Below are positions 31,964 through 40,793 of a stretch of DNA of 64,000 bases, piece by piece. Position numbers and translations under genes: made by a program. How positions within the stretch are numbered: the first letter of the stretch is position 1; every line of letters begins with the position of its first letter. The notes beneath the pieces are model-generated. The model had not been told where the DNA came from. It searched no databases and saw nothing but the letters and a program-made list of their open reading frames with translations. Source of the DNA: JAAYAO01 sp051133435 (GTDB lineage: Bacteria; Actinomycetota; Actinomycetes; Propionibacteriales; Propionibacteriaceae); the NCBI RefSeq assembly GCF_051133435.1, contig NZ_JBPGNY010000005.1, forward strand, positions 316,459 to 380,458, read 5' to 3'.

Positions 31964-34900
31964 GAGCGGCCTCCATCATCTTCGCGGTGGTGGCCTCGTC
32001 GTCGAGGCCTTCGTCCTGGGCGGCGGCACGGGCGGCGAGCACCCGGGCATAGTCACGCGGCAACACCTTGGTGAAGCGCTCGGCGATCTCGTGTTCTCCG
32101 CCGGCCAACAACCGGTCGGCCACCGCCGAGCCGGTCTCGGCACGGTGCAGTTCGAGCAGTTCGCCGATTCTGGCCACATCCACCGGGTCGGGGGCCATGG
32201 TGTCGACCAATTCGGTGTTCAGCCGGTCGGGGCGCAGGTCGAGCAGGTAGGCGACCCCACCGGACATCCCGGCGGCGAAGTTGCGTCCGGTCGGGCCGAG
32301 CACCAGCACCTCTCCCCCGGTCATGTACTCACAGCCGTGGTCGCCGACCCCTTCGACCACCGCGGTGGCCCCGGAGTTGCGCACACAGAACCGTTCCCCC
32401 ACCCGGCCGCGCAGCAACAACTGCCCGGAGGTGGCGCCGTAGCCGATCACATTGCCGGCGATGATCTGGTCCTCGGCGCTGAATCCGGCGTCCGGGCTGG
32501 GATGCACGATGATCCGGCCACCCGACAGGCCCTTGCCGACGTAGTCGTTGCCCTCCCCGATCAGCCGCAGGGTCACCCCGGCCGGCAGGAAGGCGCCGAA
32601 GCTCTGGCCGGCGGCCCCACGCAGGGTCAGGTCGACGGTGTCATCGGTCAGGGTCGCCGAACCCGAGGCCTTGGTGATGTGGTGGCCGAGCATGGTGCCG
32701 ACCGTGCGGTCGACATTGCTCACCGCCACCTCGGCGCGCACCGGTTCGGGCTGCCGTCCGGCCTCGATCGCCTCGATCACCTCACCGGCGATCCGGATCA
32801 GCTCGACGTCGAGCGTGTGGGCCAGACCGTGGTCCTGCCCGGTGGTGTGGTGCAGGGCGGTGCCCTCGGGCAGTTCGGGCCGGTACAGCATCGGGGTCAG
32901 GTCGAGTCCGGCGGCCTTCCAGTGGTCCACCGCCCGGTTCGCGTCCAGCACCTCGACCTGGCCGACCGCCTCCTCGATACTGCGGAAGCCCAGCTCGGCA
33001 AGCAGTTCGCGCACCTCTTCGGCGATGTATTCGAAGAAGGTCTCGACGAACTCGGGTTGGCCGGTGAACTTGCCGCGCAGTTCGGGGTTCTGGGTGGCCA
33101 CCCCGACCGGGCAGGTGTCCAGATGGCAGACCCGCATCATCACGCAGCCGCTGACCACCAACGGGGCGGTGGCGAACCCGAATTCCTCGGCACCGAGCAG
33201 GGCGCCGATCACCACATCGCGGCCGGTTTTGAGCTGGCCGTCGACCTGCACCACGATCCGGTCGCGCAAGCCGTTGAGCAGCAGGGTTTGCTGGGTTTCG
33301 GCCAGGCCGAGTTCCCACGGGCCGCCGGCATGTTTCAGCGAGGTCAGTGGGGCGGCGCCGGTGCCCCCGTCCGAGCCGGAGATCAGCACCACATCCGCCT
33401 TGGCCTTGCTGACCCCGGCCGCGATCGTGCCGACCCCCGATTCGGCAACCAGCTTCACGTGCACCCGAGCGCTCGGGTTGGCGCACTTGAGGTCGTGAAT
33501 GAGCTGTTTGAGGTCTTCGATCGAGTAGATGTCGTGGTGTGGCGGGGGCGAGATCAGCCCCACCCCGGGGGTGGAATGCCGGGTGCTCGCCACCCACGGG
33601 TACACCTTGCGGCCGGGCAACTGCCCACCCTCACCGGGCTTGGCACCCTGGGCCATCTTGATCTGGATGTCGTCGGCATTGCTCAGGTATTCGGAGGTCA
33701 CCCCGAACCGTCCCGAGGCGACCTGCTTGATCGCACTGCGCCGGACGGGATCGTGCAGACGGGCGGAGTCCTCCCCACCCTCGCCGGTGTTCGACTTGCC
33801 GCCCAGCCGGTTCATCGCCACCGCCAGGGTTTCGTGGGCCTCCTGCGAGATCGAGCCGTAGCTCATCGCACCGGTCGAGAAGCGTTTGACGATCTCGCTG
33901 ACCGGCTCGACTTCGTCCAGCGGCACCGGGGTGCGATCGGAACGGAACTCCAGCAGCCCGCGCAGGGTCATCAGCCGTTCGGCCCGCTCGTTGACCCGTT
34001 CGGTGTACTGGCGGAAGACGTCGAAGCGGCGATGCCGGGTGGAGTGTTGCAGTCGGAAAACGGTCTCGGGGTCGAACAGGTGCTCCTCACCCTCGCGCCG
34101 CCACTGGTATTCGCCACCGACCGGCAGGGTGCGGTGCGGTAGCGCGATGCCGTCGCTGGGGTGGGCGGTACGGTGCCGCGCGGCGACCTCGGCGGCCAGT
34201 TCGGTCAACCCGATCCCGCCCAGTTGGCTGGTGGTGCCGGTGAAGTACTGCTCGATCACCTCCCGGGACAGGCCGAGGGCCTCGAAGATTTGGGCGCCGG
34301 TGTAGGACGCCACGGTGGACACCCCCATCTTCGACATCACCTTGACCACGCCCTTGCCGAGTGCGGTGATGATGTTGCGCACCGCCCGCTCGGGCGAGAC
34401 CGTGACGTAGCTGCCGTGGCGGGCCAGGTCCTCGGCCGACTCGAACAGCAGGTAGGGGTTGATCGCGGCGGCGCCGTAGCCGATCAGCAGCGCGGCATGG
34501 TGCACCTCGCGCACATCACCGGCCTCGACGACCAGGCCGACGCGGGTGCGGGACTTCTGCCGCACCAGGTGATGGTGCACCGCGGCGGTGGCCAGCAGGG
34601 ACGGGATCGGGGCCAGGTCGGCGGTGGAGTGCCGGTCGGAGATCACCAACACCTTGGCGCCGTCCTCGATGGCGGCCGCGGCCTCGGCGCACAGGGCGTC
34701 CAGGGCCTCACGCAGCCCCTCGGCGCCGTCGGCAACGCGATAGCGGCAACGCAGTACGTGCGAGGCCAGGTCGGGCAGGTCGCCGTCGCGGTTGATCTGC
34801 ACGATCTGTTTCAGCTCGTCGTTGTTCAGAATCGGGTACGGCAGCACGATCTGGCGCATCGTCCGCGGGCCGGGGTCGAGCAGGTTCTCCTCCGGCCCGA

Positions 34901-36524
34901 TCCGGTTGCGCAGGGAGGTGACCATCTCTTCGCGGATCGCGTCCAGGGGTGGGTTGGTGACCTGGGCGAAGTGCTGGATGAAGTAGTCGAACAGCAGACG
35001 TGGCCGCTGTGAGAGCACCGCCAGAGGTGTGTCGGAACCCATCGAGCCGATCGCTTCGGCACCGGTGTTGGCCATCGGTGCCACCACCAGGCGCAGTTCT
35101 TCCTCGGTGTAGCCGAAGACCTGCTGGCGGCGGGCCACCGAGGAGTGGGTGTGCACGACGTGTTCGCGCTGCGGCAGGTCGGCCAGGTTCACCCGGGTAT
35201 CGGCCAGCCATTGGCCGTAGGGCGCAGCCCCGGCCAGGCTCTGCTTGATCTCCTCGTCGGGGATGATCCGGTGCTCGGCCAGGTCGGCCAGGAACATCCG
35301 TCCCGGTTGCAGCCGGCCCTTGGTGGCGATCCGATCGGCCGGAATGTCCAGCACTCCGGCTTCGGAGGCAAGCACCACCAGACCGTCGTGGGTGACCCAG
35401 TAACGGCCCGGGCGCAAGCCGTTGCGGTCGAGCACCGCGCCGATCACGGTGCCGTCGGTGAAGGTCATACAGGCCGGTCCGTCCCAGGGCTCCATCAGGC
35501 AGGAGTGGAACTCGTAGAAGTCGCGCATCGCCGGGCTCAGGTCGGCGTTGTTCTCCCAGGCCTCCGGGATCATCATCAGCACCGCATGCGGCAGGCTGCG
35601 CCCGCCGAGGTGCAGCAGTTCCAGCACCTGGTCGAAGATGCCCGAGTCGGACGAGCCCGGTTCGGCGATCGGGAAGAGTCGCTGCAGGTCACCGGGAATC
35701 AGATCGGTGTCCAGCAGGGCTTCCCGGGCACGCATCCAGTTGCGGTTGCCGCGCACGGTGTTGATCTCACCGTTGTGGGCGATCATCCGGAAGGGGTGGG
35801 CCAGCCGCCAGGACGGGAAGGTGTTGGTCGAGAACCGCGAGTGCACCAGCGCCAGCGCCGAGGCGATCCGCTCGTCGTGCAGGTCGGGGAACAACTCACC
35901 GAGTTGATCGGTGGTCAACATGCCCTTGTACACCGTGGTGCGTGCCGACAGGGAAGCGAAATACAGGTCGAGTTCCAGGGTGGCTCGCACCCGCAGCACG
36001 AAGGCGACCCGATCCAGGTCCAGCCCGGTCAGCGGCCGACCCTCGGCATCATCGGCGGCCACGAAGAGCTGTTCGAAGCCGGGCATCGATGCGGTCGACA
36101 CCGGGCTCAAGCCGGCGGCATCGTGTGGCACCGCACGCCAGCCGAGCACACGCAGGCCTTCCTCGGCCGCGATCCGGGCCACGCCTTCTCGGGCCGCACG
36201 GGCGTGTTCGGGATCGGTCGGCAGGAACACCATGCCCATCGCATAGGCCCCGACCGGGGGCAGTGCGAAATCGACCACCGCACGCAGGAACTCGTCGGGT
36301 ACCTGGATCAGAATCCCGGCCCCGTCCCCGGCGGCAGTGTCGGCACCGGTGGCGCCGCGGTGGTCGAGGTTGCGCAGGGCTTCGAGCCCCTGTTGCACGA
36401 TTCGGTGAGCGGGCTCACCGGTGAGGTTGGCGACGAAGGCCACCCCGCAGGCGTCGTGCTCGTTCAGGGGGTCGTACAGGCCCTGTGCTGTGGGTGCGTG
36501 TCCCCGAGCGGTAAAGGCGACCAT
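31956..36524 (-). CDS. gltB: Glutamate synthase large subunit GltB
   Basis: A 1522-residue alpha subunit forming two glutamates from glutamine and 2-oxoglutarate. The N-terminal amidotransferase domain has its nucleophile in YDPLNEHDACGVAFVA (about residue 26, so a propeptide of about 25 residues is probably removed). The FMN barrel has GEGGEDSARL, and the [3Fe-4S] cysteines lie in SGCVMMRVCHLDTCPVGVATQ. The C-terminal beta-helix is glycine-rich. The ATG at 36524 has GGAGG five bases upstream; in-frame starts further upstream lack one. The leader contains a GlnR-like half-site pair, suggesting nitrogen control. Confidence 0.97.
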   Translation of the reverse strand: MVAFTARGHAPTAQGLYDPLNEHDACGVAFVANLTGEPAHRIVQQGLEALRNLDHRGATGADTAAGDGAGILIQVPDEFLRAVVDFALPPVGAYAMGMVFLPTDPEHARAAREGVARIAAEEGLRVLGWRAVPHDAAGLSPVSTASMPGFEQLFVAADDAEGRPLTGLDLDRVAFVLRVRATLELDLYFASLSARTTVYKGMLTTDQLGELFPDLHDERIASALALVHSRFSTNTFPSWRLAHPFRMIAHNGEINTVRGNRNWMRAREALLDTDLIPGDLQRLFPIAEPGSSDSGIFDQVLELLHLGGRSLPHAVLMMIPEAWENNADLSPAMRDFYEFHSCLMEPWDGPACMTFTDGTVIGAVLDRNGLRPGRYWVTHDGLVVLASEAGVLDIPADRIATKGRLQPGRMFLADLAEHRIIPDEEIKQSLAGAAPYGQWLADTRVNLADLPQREHVVHTHSSVARRQQVFGYTEEELRLVVAPMANTGAEAIGSMGSDTPLAVLSQRPRLLFDYFIQHFAQVTNPPLDAIREEMVTSLRNRIGPEENLLDPGPRTMRQIVLPYPILNNDELKQIVQINRDGDLPDLASHVLRCRYRVADGAEGLREALDALCAEAAAAIEDGAKVLVISDRHSTADLAPIPSLLATAAVHHHLVRQKSRTRVGLVVEAGDVREVHHAALLIGYGAAAINPYLLFESAEDLARHGSYVTVSPERAVRNIITALGKGVVKVMSKMGVSTVASYTGAQIFEALGLSREVIEQYFTGTTSQLGGIGLTELAAEVAARHRTAHPSDGIALPHRTLPVGGEYQWRREGEEHLFDPETVFRLQHSTRHRRFDVFRQYTERVNERAERLMTLRGLLEFRSDRTPVPLDEVEPVSEIVKRFSTGAMSYGSISQEAHETLAVAMNRLGGKSNTGEGGEDSARLHDPVRRSAIKQVASGRFGVTSEYLSNADDIQIKMAQGAKPGEGGQLPGRKVYPWVASTRHSTPGVGLISPPPHHDIYSIEDLKQLIHDLKCANPSARVHVKLVAESGVGTIAAGVSKAKADVVLISGSDGGTGAAPLTSLKHAGGPWELGLAETQQTLLLNGLRDRIVVQVDGQLKTGRDVVIGALLGAEEFGFATAPLVVSGCVMMRVCHLDTCPVGVATQNPELRGKFTGQPEFVETFFEYIAEEVRELLAELGFRSIEEAVGQVEVLDANRAVDHWKAAGLDLTPMLYRPELPEGTALHHTTGQDHGLAHTLDVELIRIAGEVIEAIEAGRQPEPVRAEVAVSNVDRTVGTMLGHHITKASGSATLTDDTVDLTLRGAAGQSFGAFLPAGVTLRLIGEGNDYVGKGLSGGRIIVHPSPDAGFSAEDQIIAGNVIGYGATSGQLLLRGRVGERFCVRNSGATAVVEGVGDHGCEYMTGGEVLVLGPTGRNFAAGMSGGVAYLLDLRPDRLNTELVDTMAPDPVDVARIGELLELHRAETGSAVADRLLAGGEHEIAERFTKVLPRDYARVLAARAAAQDEGLDDEATTAKMMEAAHG

Positions 36525-36628
36525 GCGATCCTCCGTGGTGTGAGCGTCGGTGCGCGCCACCCGGTGTTCTCCCACAGCCGGGCGGTGCGTTTTTCGTCGC
36601 AATCGTGGCAGCCGGCTTTTTCACCCGC

Positions 36629-36644
36629 GCTACGGCTTTGTTAC
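36629..36644 (-). promoter_or_regulatory. GlnR-like box upstream of gltBD
   Basis: Read on the minus strand: GTAAC-N6-GTAGC. The actinobacterial GlnR consensus is GTnAC-N6-GnAAC, so one base of the second half differs. It lies 105 bases before gltB, a known type of nitrogen-regulated target. It is a candidate only. Confidence 0.35.
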
Positions 36645-36651
36645 AGCCATG

Positions 36652-36689
36652 AAAAAACCCGCGGCGAGGGGTTGTCCTCGCCACGGGTT
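36652..36689 (-). terminator. Rho-independent terminator of the dsbA-like gene
   Basis: On the minus strand the arms AACCCGtGGCGAGG and CCTCGCCgCGGGTT form a stem of about 13 pairs with one mismatch and a 6-base loop, directly followed by a run of six T. It lies 35 bp downstream of the dsbA-like stop, so it ends the hisI-trp-redox transcript. Confidence 0.88.
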
Positions 36690-36724
36690 GTCGGGTGCCC
36701 GTTCATCGGGCCCGGGTGGTGCGA

Positions 36725-37489
36725 TCAGGGTTCGACGCCGAGGGTCTCGGCCATCTTCTCCTTGGTCAGGCCCTGCAGGTCGAAGGGTTCACCGTTGATG
36801 TGCACCGTGGGGGTGCTGGAGATGCCCATCGACCGCGAGGTGGCATTGATCGATTCACCCCATTGGCCCTTCTCCATGTTCTGGACGCAACTGGTGAAGG
36901 TTTCGGGGGCCGAGCCGTTGACCTTCTCGGCCAGTTGCACCAACTGATCGTTGTTCCATTGCAGGTTCGCATTCTCGAACAGGGCCTTCTGGTACGACCA
37001 GGCGAATCCCTCCTCGGCCGCGCAACCGTAAGCATTGGCCGAGCTGACCGATCCGGCGCTCAGGAAGGCCATCGGCCACGATTCCAGTTTCCATTCACCA
37101 CCGACCACGGCCTTCTCGATGATGTCGCCGTACTGCTTCTCGAACTCGGCGCAGTGCGGGCACTGGAAGTCGGCCCACACCGAGATGGTCTTCGGTGCGT
37201 CCTGCTTGCCGAACACGATCGGCTTGTTCATCGCCAGCGCCTGCGGTTCTTCCTTGAACTCGCTGGGTGCGGCTTCCGGGGAGCGGGTGGACAGGAACCA
37301 GGAGAACAGCACCCCGCCGCCGACCAGGAGGGCCACCACGACCACTCCGGCGATGATCAGGGTCATCCGGTCCTTCTTGCGCTTCTCGGCCTGCGCCTGC
37401 AGCCGGGCCCGCTCGCGGGCGTTGGCCCCGCCGGGTGACGGTGTCCCGGCCCGCTTCAACTGCTTATTGGCCCGAGTCTTCTTGCTCAT
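36725..37489 (-). CDS. DsbA-like thioredoxin-fold protein with N-terminal membrane anchor
   Basis: A 254-residue extracytoplasmic thiol oxidoreductase. A basic N-terminus (KKTRANKQLKRAG, RERARLQAQAEKRKK) precedes a single membrane helix (about 42-66). The exported domain has the redox motif CPHC in WADFQCPHCAEFEKQYG, and the cis-proline loop in SSTPTVHINGEPFDLQG. Two further cysteines (YGCAAEEGF and TSCVQNMEKG) could form a structural disulfide. Its ATG overlaps the mauE-like stop (ATGA), making it the last gene of the Sco1-MauE-DsbA set. It likely introduces disulfides in secreted proteins. Confidence 0.9.
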   Translation of the reverse strand: MSKKTRANKQLKRAGTPSPGGANARERARLQAQAEKRKKDRMTLIIAGVVVVALLVGGGVLFSWFLSTRSPEAAPSEFKEEPQALAMNKPIVFGKQDAPKTISVWADFQCPHCAEFEKQYGDIIEKAVVGGEWKLESWPMAFLSAGSVSSANAYGCAAEEGFAWSYQKALFENANLQWNNDQLVQLAEKVNGSAPETFTSCVQNMEKGQWGESINATSRSMGISSTPTVHINGEPFDLQGLTKEKMAETLGVEP

Positions 37490-38025
37490 TCGTTCTCCTC
37501 GTCGTCCACAACGAACTCGTCGTCCTCACCGAAACGGTCCAGGCTGAACTTGGACCGCGGGAAGAGGATCAGCCAGCCGGCCATCAGAGCGAAGCCGGCA
37601 TCGCGCAGCAAGGTCCACGCGTAACTGGTTTGGTCGGGCGCCACTTGGCCGCCACCGCCGAAGCATCCGCAGTCGATGCTCAAGCCACGCGCCCAGGCCG
37701 AGATGATCCCGGCCATGAACAGCACCAGCACCACCGCGGAGGCGATCGCGGCCGGACGGGTCAACAGTCCGGCGAGCAACAACAGCCCGAGCGCGATCTC
37801 GAACCAGGGCAGGCCCCAGCCGATCACGTTCACCAGCGCCGGCGGCAGCGGCAGTTCGTAGGCCTCGACGGCCATCACCGACTGCTGCGGGGTGCCGACC
37901 TTCAGCAGGCCCGATACCAGCCAGACCGCCACCAGGCCCAGCCGCATCAGCAGCGAGAGCCAGGGCTGTGCCTTCGCGAATGTGGTCTGCCGGGGTGGTG
38001 CATCAAGCAATTGTGTCGCCATCAT
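37486..38025 (-). CDS. MauE/DoxX-type four-helix membrane protein
   Basis: A 179-residue membrane protein with four helices of the MauE/DoxX type (RLGLVAVWLVSGLLKVGTPQQSVMAVEAYELPLPPALV, WGLPWFEIALGLLLLAGLLTRPAA). A cysteine pair lies between helices in GLSIDCGCFGGGG, the arrangement seen in MauE. MauE is needed for disulfide-rich methylamine dehydrogenase; in actinobacteria such proteins may oxidise a DsbA partner in place of DsbB/VKOR. It lies 3 bp after the Sco1 gene and overlaps the DsbA-like gene by 4 bp, which supports a joint redox function. Confidence 0.85.
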   Translation of the reverse strand: MMATQLLDAPPRQTTFAKAQPWLSLLMRLGLVAVWLVSGLLKVGTPQQSVMAVEAYELPLPPALVNVIGWGLPWFEIALGLLLLAGLLTRPAAIASAVVLVLFMAGIISAWARGLSIDCGCFGGGGQVAPDQTSYAWTLLRDAGFALMAGWLILFPRSKFSLDRFGEDDEFVVDDEENE

Positions 38026-38028
38026 CTT

Positions 38029-38640
38029 TCACCTCGAAGCCAATACCTGTAGGTCGGCCGCGATGTCCGCGGCCGAGAGGTCCTGCTGCCAGTACGCGAT
38101 CGCAGTCCGGTCGGGGCCGAAGGCGATGAGCTGGGTGCCGTGTCCCACGAAGTAGCCATCCTGTCCGTTGCGCTGCTTTCCACTGATCGCCACCCCGACC
38201 CGTTCGGCGACGTGTTCGACGTCGGGGCGTTCACCGGTCAATCCGATCACGCCTGGGGCATCGCGCGCCAGCCATTCTTTCAGGGATGCCGCGGTGTCGC
38301 GTTCGGGGTCCACCGTGATCAGGATGGCGGTGATCCGTTGCCGCAGATCCCGTGGCAGCATCGCGAGCGCCTCGGAGAGTTTGCCGGGGGTTTCGGAGCA
38401 GCGAGGTTCGCAGTGGCTGTAGCCGAAGACGATCACCACGATCGGTGAGGTCGGGGTCGAAGCCAGCCGGTAGCGGTGCCCGGAGGTGTCGGTGAGCACG
38501 GCGTCGGGCAGGTCGTAGGGTTCGGTGATCTCCGTGCCGTGCAGGTCGGCCGCCTCAGCGGCATCCGGGGTCTGTGCGGCCGACCCGCACCCGGCCAAGA
38601 ACACCAGGGCGAGCCCCACCACGATCCACACGGGTCTCAC
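38029..38640 (-). CDS. SCO1/SenC-family lipoprotein
   Basis: A thioredoxin-fold protein of the Sco family, which delivers copper or electrons for cytochrome oxidase CuA assembly. From the GTG at 38640 the product is 203 residues with a lipoprotein signal (IVVGLALVFLAGCGSA; lipobox LAGC). It has the metal/redox cysteines in GYSHCEPRCSE (CxxxC) and the conserved distal histidine in FVGHGTQLIAFGPD. A TTG 14 codons upstream is open but would give a poor signal peptide, and TACCCT just before the GTG could be a -10. It starts the three-gene redox set behind trpA. Confidence 0.88.
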   Translation of the reverse strand: MRPVWIVVGLALVFLAGCGSAAQTPDAAEAADLHGTEITEPYDLPDAVLTDTSGHRYRLASTPTSPIVVIVFGYSHCEPRCSETPGKLSEALAMLPRDLRQRITAILITVDPERDTAASLKEWLARDAPGVIGLTGERPDVEHVAERVGVAISGKQRNGQDGYFVGHGTQLIAFGPDRTAIAYWQQDLSAADIAADLQVLASR

Positions 38641-38676
38641 GAGGGTAGAACCTGCAACCGCGCCGGATGGTTCCCG

Positions 38677-38696
38677 GAGCAACGGAATTGTTGCTC
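38677..38696. other. Small hairpin between trpA and the Sco1 gene
   Basis: GAGCAAC-N6-GTTGCTC overlaps the trpA stop region. It lacks a T-run on the minus strand, so it is more likely an mRNA-stability or weak attenuation element than a full terminator. Confidence 0.4.
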
Positions 38697-39549
38697 AGTG
38701 CTTGCGGCGCACACCCTCGGCCAGGTCGTCCACCACCGCGGCCATCGCGCTGAGATCGCCGGGGTTCCCGGCGTCGACGGCGGCGAGCAGGGTCTTGACC
38801 AGGGCCGAACCCACGATCACCGCGTCGGCATAGCCGGCCACCGTGGCGGCCTGGTCACCATCGGACACCCCCAGCCCCAACCCGACCAGGACGTCGGGGG
38901 TCAGGGCGCGCAGCCGGGCGACCAGTTCCTCCCCGGCCGCCGAGGTGCTGGTGCGGGTACCGGTGACGCCCATCACCGCGGTGGCGTAGACCCAGCCGCG
39001 GCAGTGTTCGACGGTGCTGATGATGCGTTCGTCGGTGGACGAGGGGGCGACCAGGAAGATCCGTTCCAGGTCGTATTTCTCCGAGGCGGCCAGCCACTCC
39101 TCGGCCTCATCGGGGGTGAGGTCGGGGGTGATCAGACCGGCGCCGCCGGCATTGGCGAAGTCGCGGGCGAAAGCATCCACCCCGTACTGCTCGACCAGGT
39201 TCCAGTAGGTCATGGTCACCGGTACCGCCCCCGCCGTTGCCACCGCTTCGGCGGCGGTGAAGACGTCGCGGGTGCGTACTCCGCCGCGCAGGGCGTCATT
39301 GCCGGCCCGCTGGATCACCGGGCCGTCCAGCATCGGGTCGCTGTAGGGGATGCCGATCTCGACGATGTCGGCCCCGGCCGAGTGCTGTCCCCGGGCGAGC
39401 ATGGTCATCGCGGCGACCGACAGTTCCACGGTCGGGTATCCGACCGGCAGGTAGCCGATGAAGGCGGCCCGGCCCTCGGCCTTGGCCGCGGCGATGGCCC
39501 GTCCCGACTTACCCGGTTCGCGGGTCAGTGTGATGTCTGCGCCGGTCAT
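38695..39549 (-). CDS. trpA: Tryptophan synthase alpha subunit TrpA
   Basis: Cleaves indole-3-glycerol phosphate to indole, which is channelled to TrpB. The 284-residue barrel has catalytic Glu in DIVEIGIPYSDPMLDGPVIQ (with the following Asp in YSDP), phosphate-binding GLGLGVSDG and IVGSALVK. The ATG at 39549 overlaps the trpB stop (ATGA). The frame stays open upstream inside trpB but that extension is spurious. It is the last of the trp genes; Sco1/MauE/DsbA genes follow. Confidence 0.96.
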   Translation of the reverse strand: MTGADITLTREPGKSGRAIAAAKAEGRAAFIGYLPVGYPTVELSVAAMTMLARGQHSAGADIVEIGIPYSDPMLDGPVIQRAGNDALRGGVRTRDVFTAAEAVATAGAVPVTMTYWNLVEQYGVDAFARDFANAGGAGLITPDLTPDEAEEWLAASEKYDLERIFLVAPSSTDERIISTVEHCRGWVYATAVMGVTGTRTSTSAAGEELVARLRALTPDVLVGLGLGVSDGDQAATVAGYADAVIVGSALVKTLLAAVDAGNPGDLSAMAAVVDDLAEGVRRKH

Positions 39550-40793
39550 GCCTCGTCCCCCTGGAATCCGTCCACCGACCCGTCGATCCCGAACCATTGG
39601 ATCGCGGTCCGGACGTCCTTGTCGCCGCGCCCCGACAGGTTGACCACGATCAGCGGTTCGGCGTCGGGCTGCTCGTCGGCCAGGCGGCGGCCCAATCGCA
39701 GGGCGCCGGCCAGGGCGTGCGCCGATTCGATCGCGGGCATGATGCCCTCGGTGCGTGACAGCAGCTTGAAGGCTTCCATCGCCTCCCGGTCGGTCACCGG
39801 CTCGTAGCTGGCCCGGCCGCTGTGATGCAGCCAGGCGTGCTCCGGCCCGACGGCCGGGTAGTCCAGCCCGGCCGAGACCGAGTGCGAGTCCTTGGTCTGG
39901 CCGTCCTCGTCCTGCAGTACGTAGGTGCGCATGCCGTGCAGCACCCCGACCGCACCACCGGTGATCGAGGCGGCGTGCCGGCCGGTGTCGATGCCCTCTC
40001 CCTCGGCCTCGAAGCCGTAGAGGCCCACCGACTTTTCGTCGATGAAGTCGGCGAACATGCCGATCGCATTCGATCCGCCGCCGACGCAGGCGACCACCGC
40101 GTCGGGCAGTCGGCCGTAGCGCTGCAAAACCTGGTCGCGGGTTTCGGTGGAGATCACCCGCTGCAGTTCGCGCACCAGCTTCGGGAAGGGATGCGGCCCG
40201 GCGGCCGAGCCGATCAGGTAGTGGGTGTGGTCGACGGTGGCGACCCAATCGCGCATCGCCTCGTTCATCGCGTCCTTGAGGGTGCGGCTACCGGCCTTGA
40301 CCGCGATCACCTCCGCGCCGAGCAGTTGCATCCGGGCGACGTTGAGGGCCTGTCGATCGGTGTCGACCTCACCCATGTAGACCCGGCATTCCATGCCGAA
40401 CAGGGCGGCTGCGGTGGCCGTGGCAACGCCGTGCTGCCCCGCGCCGGTTTCGGCGATCAGACGGGTCTTGCCCATCCGCCGGGTGAGCAGGGCCTGACCC
40501 AGGACGTTGTTGATCTTGTGCGAACCGGTGTGGTTCAGGTCTTCGCGCTTGAGCAGGATCGTGGCGTTGCCGGCGTGCCGGGAGAAACGGTCGACCAGGG
40601 TCAGCGGGGTGGGCCGTCCGGCGTAGTTGACCCGCAGGTCGTGCAGGTCGGCGGCATAGGACGGGTCGGCCTGGGCGGCGGTGAAGGCCGCGTCCAGTTC
40701 GCTCAGGGCGGCGTGCAGGGCCTCGGGGGTGAAGCGTCCGCCGAAGGGGCCGAAGTGGCCGGTGAGTTCGGACGGGTCGGGTGTGCGGGTCAT
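39546..40793 (-). CDS. trpB: Tryptophan synthase beta subunit TrpB
   Basis: PLP enzyme condensing indole with serine. The 415-residue protein carries the Schiff-base lysine in LNHTGSHKINNVLGQALL, ETGAGQHGVATATAAALFGM, and the PLP-phosphate loop VGGGSNAIGMFADFI. It is the standard TrpB1 type rather than TrpB2. The ATG at 40793 overlaps the trpC stop, and its own stop overlaps trpA, so trpC-trpB-trpA are coupled throughout. Confidence 0.97.
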   Translation of the reverse strand: MTRTPDPSELTGHFGPFGGRFTPEALHAALSELDAAFTAAQADPSYAADLHDLRVNYAGRPTPLTLVDRFSRHAGNATILLKREDLNHTGSHKINNVLGQALLTRRMGKTRLIAETGAGQHGVATATAAALFGMECRVYMGEVDTDRQALNVARMQLLGAEVIAVKAGSRTLKDAMNEAMRDWVATVDHTHYLIGSAAGPHPFPKLVRELQRVISTETRDQVLQRYGRLPDAVVACVGGGSNAIGMFADFIDEKSVGLYGFEAEGEGIDTGRHAASITGGAVGVLHGMRTYVLQDEDGQTKDSHSVSAGLDYPAVGPEHAWLHHSGRASYEPVTDREAMEAFKLLSRTEGIMPAIESAHALAGALRLGRRLADEQPDAEPLIVVNLSGRGDKDVRTAIQWFGIDGSVDGFQGDEA

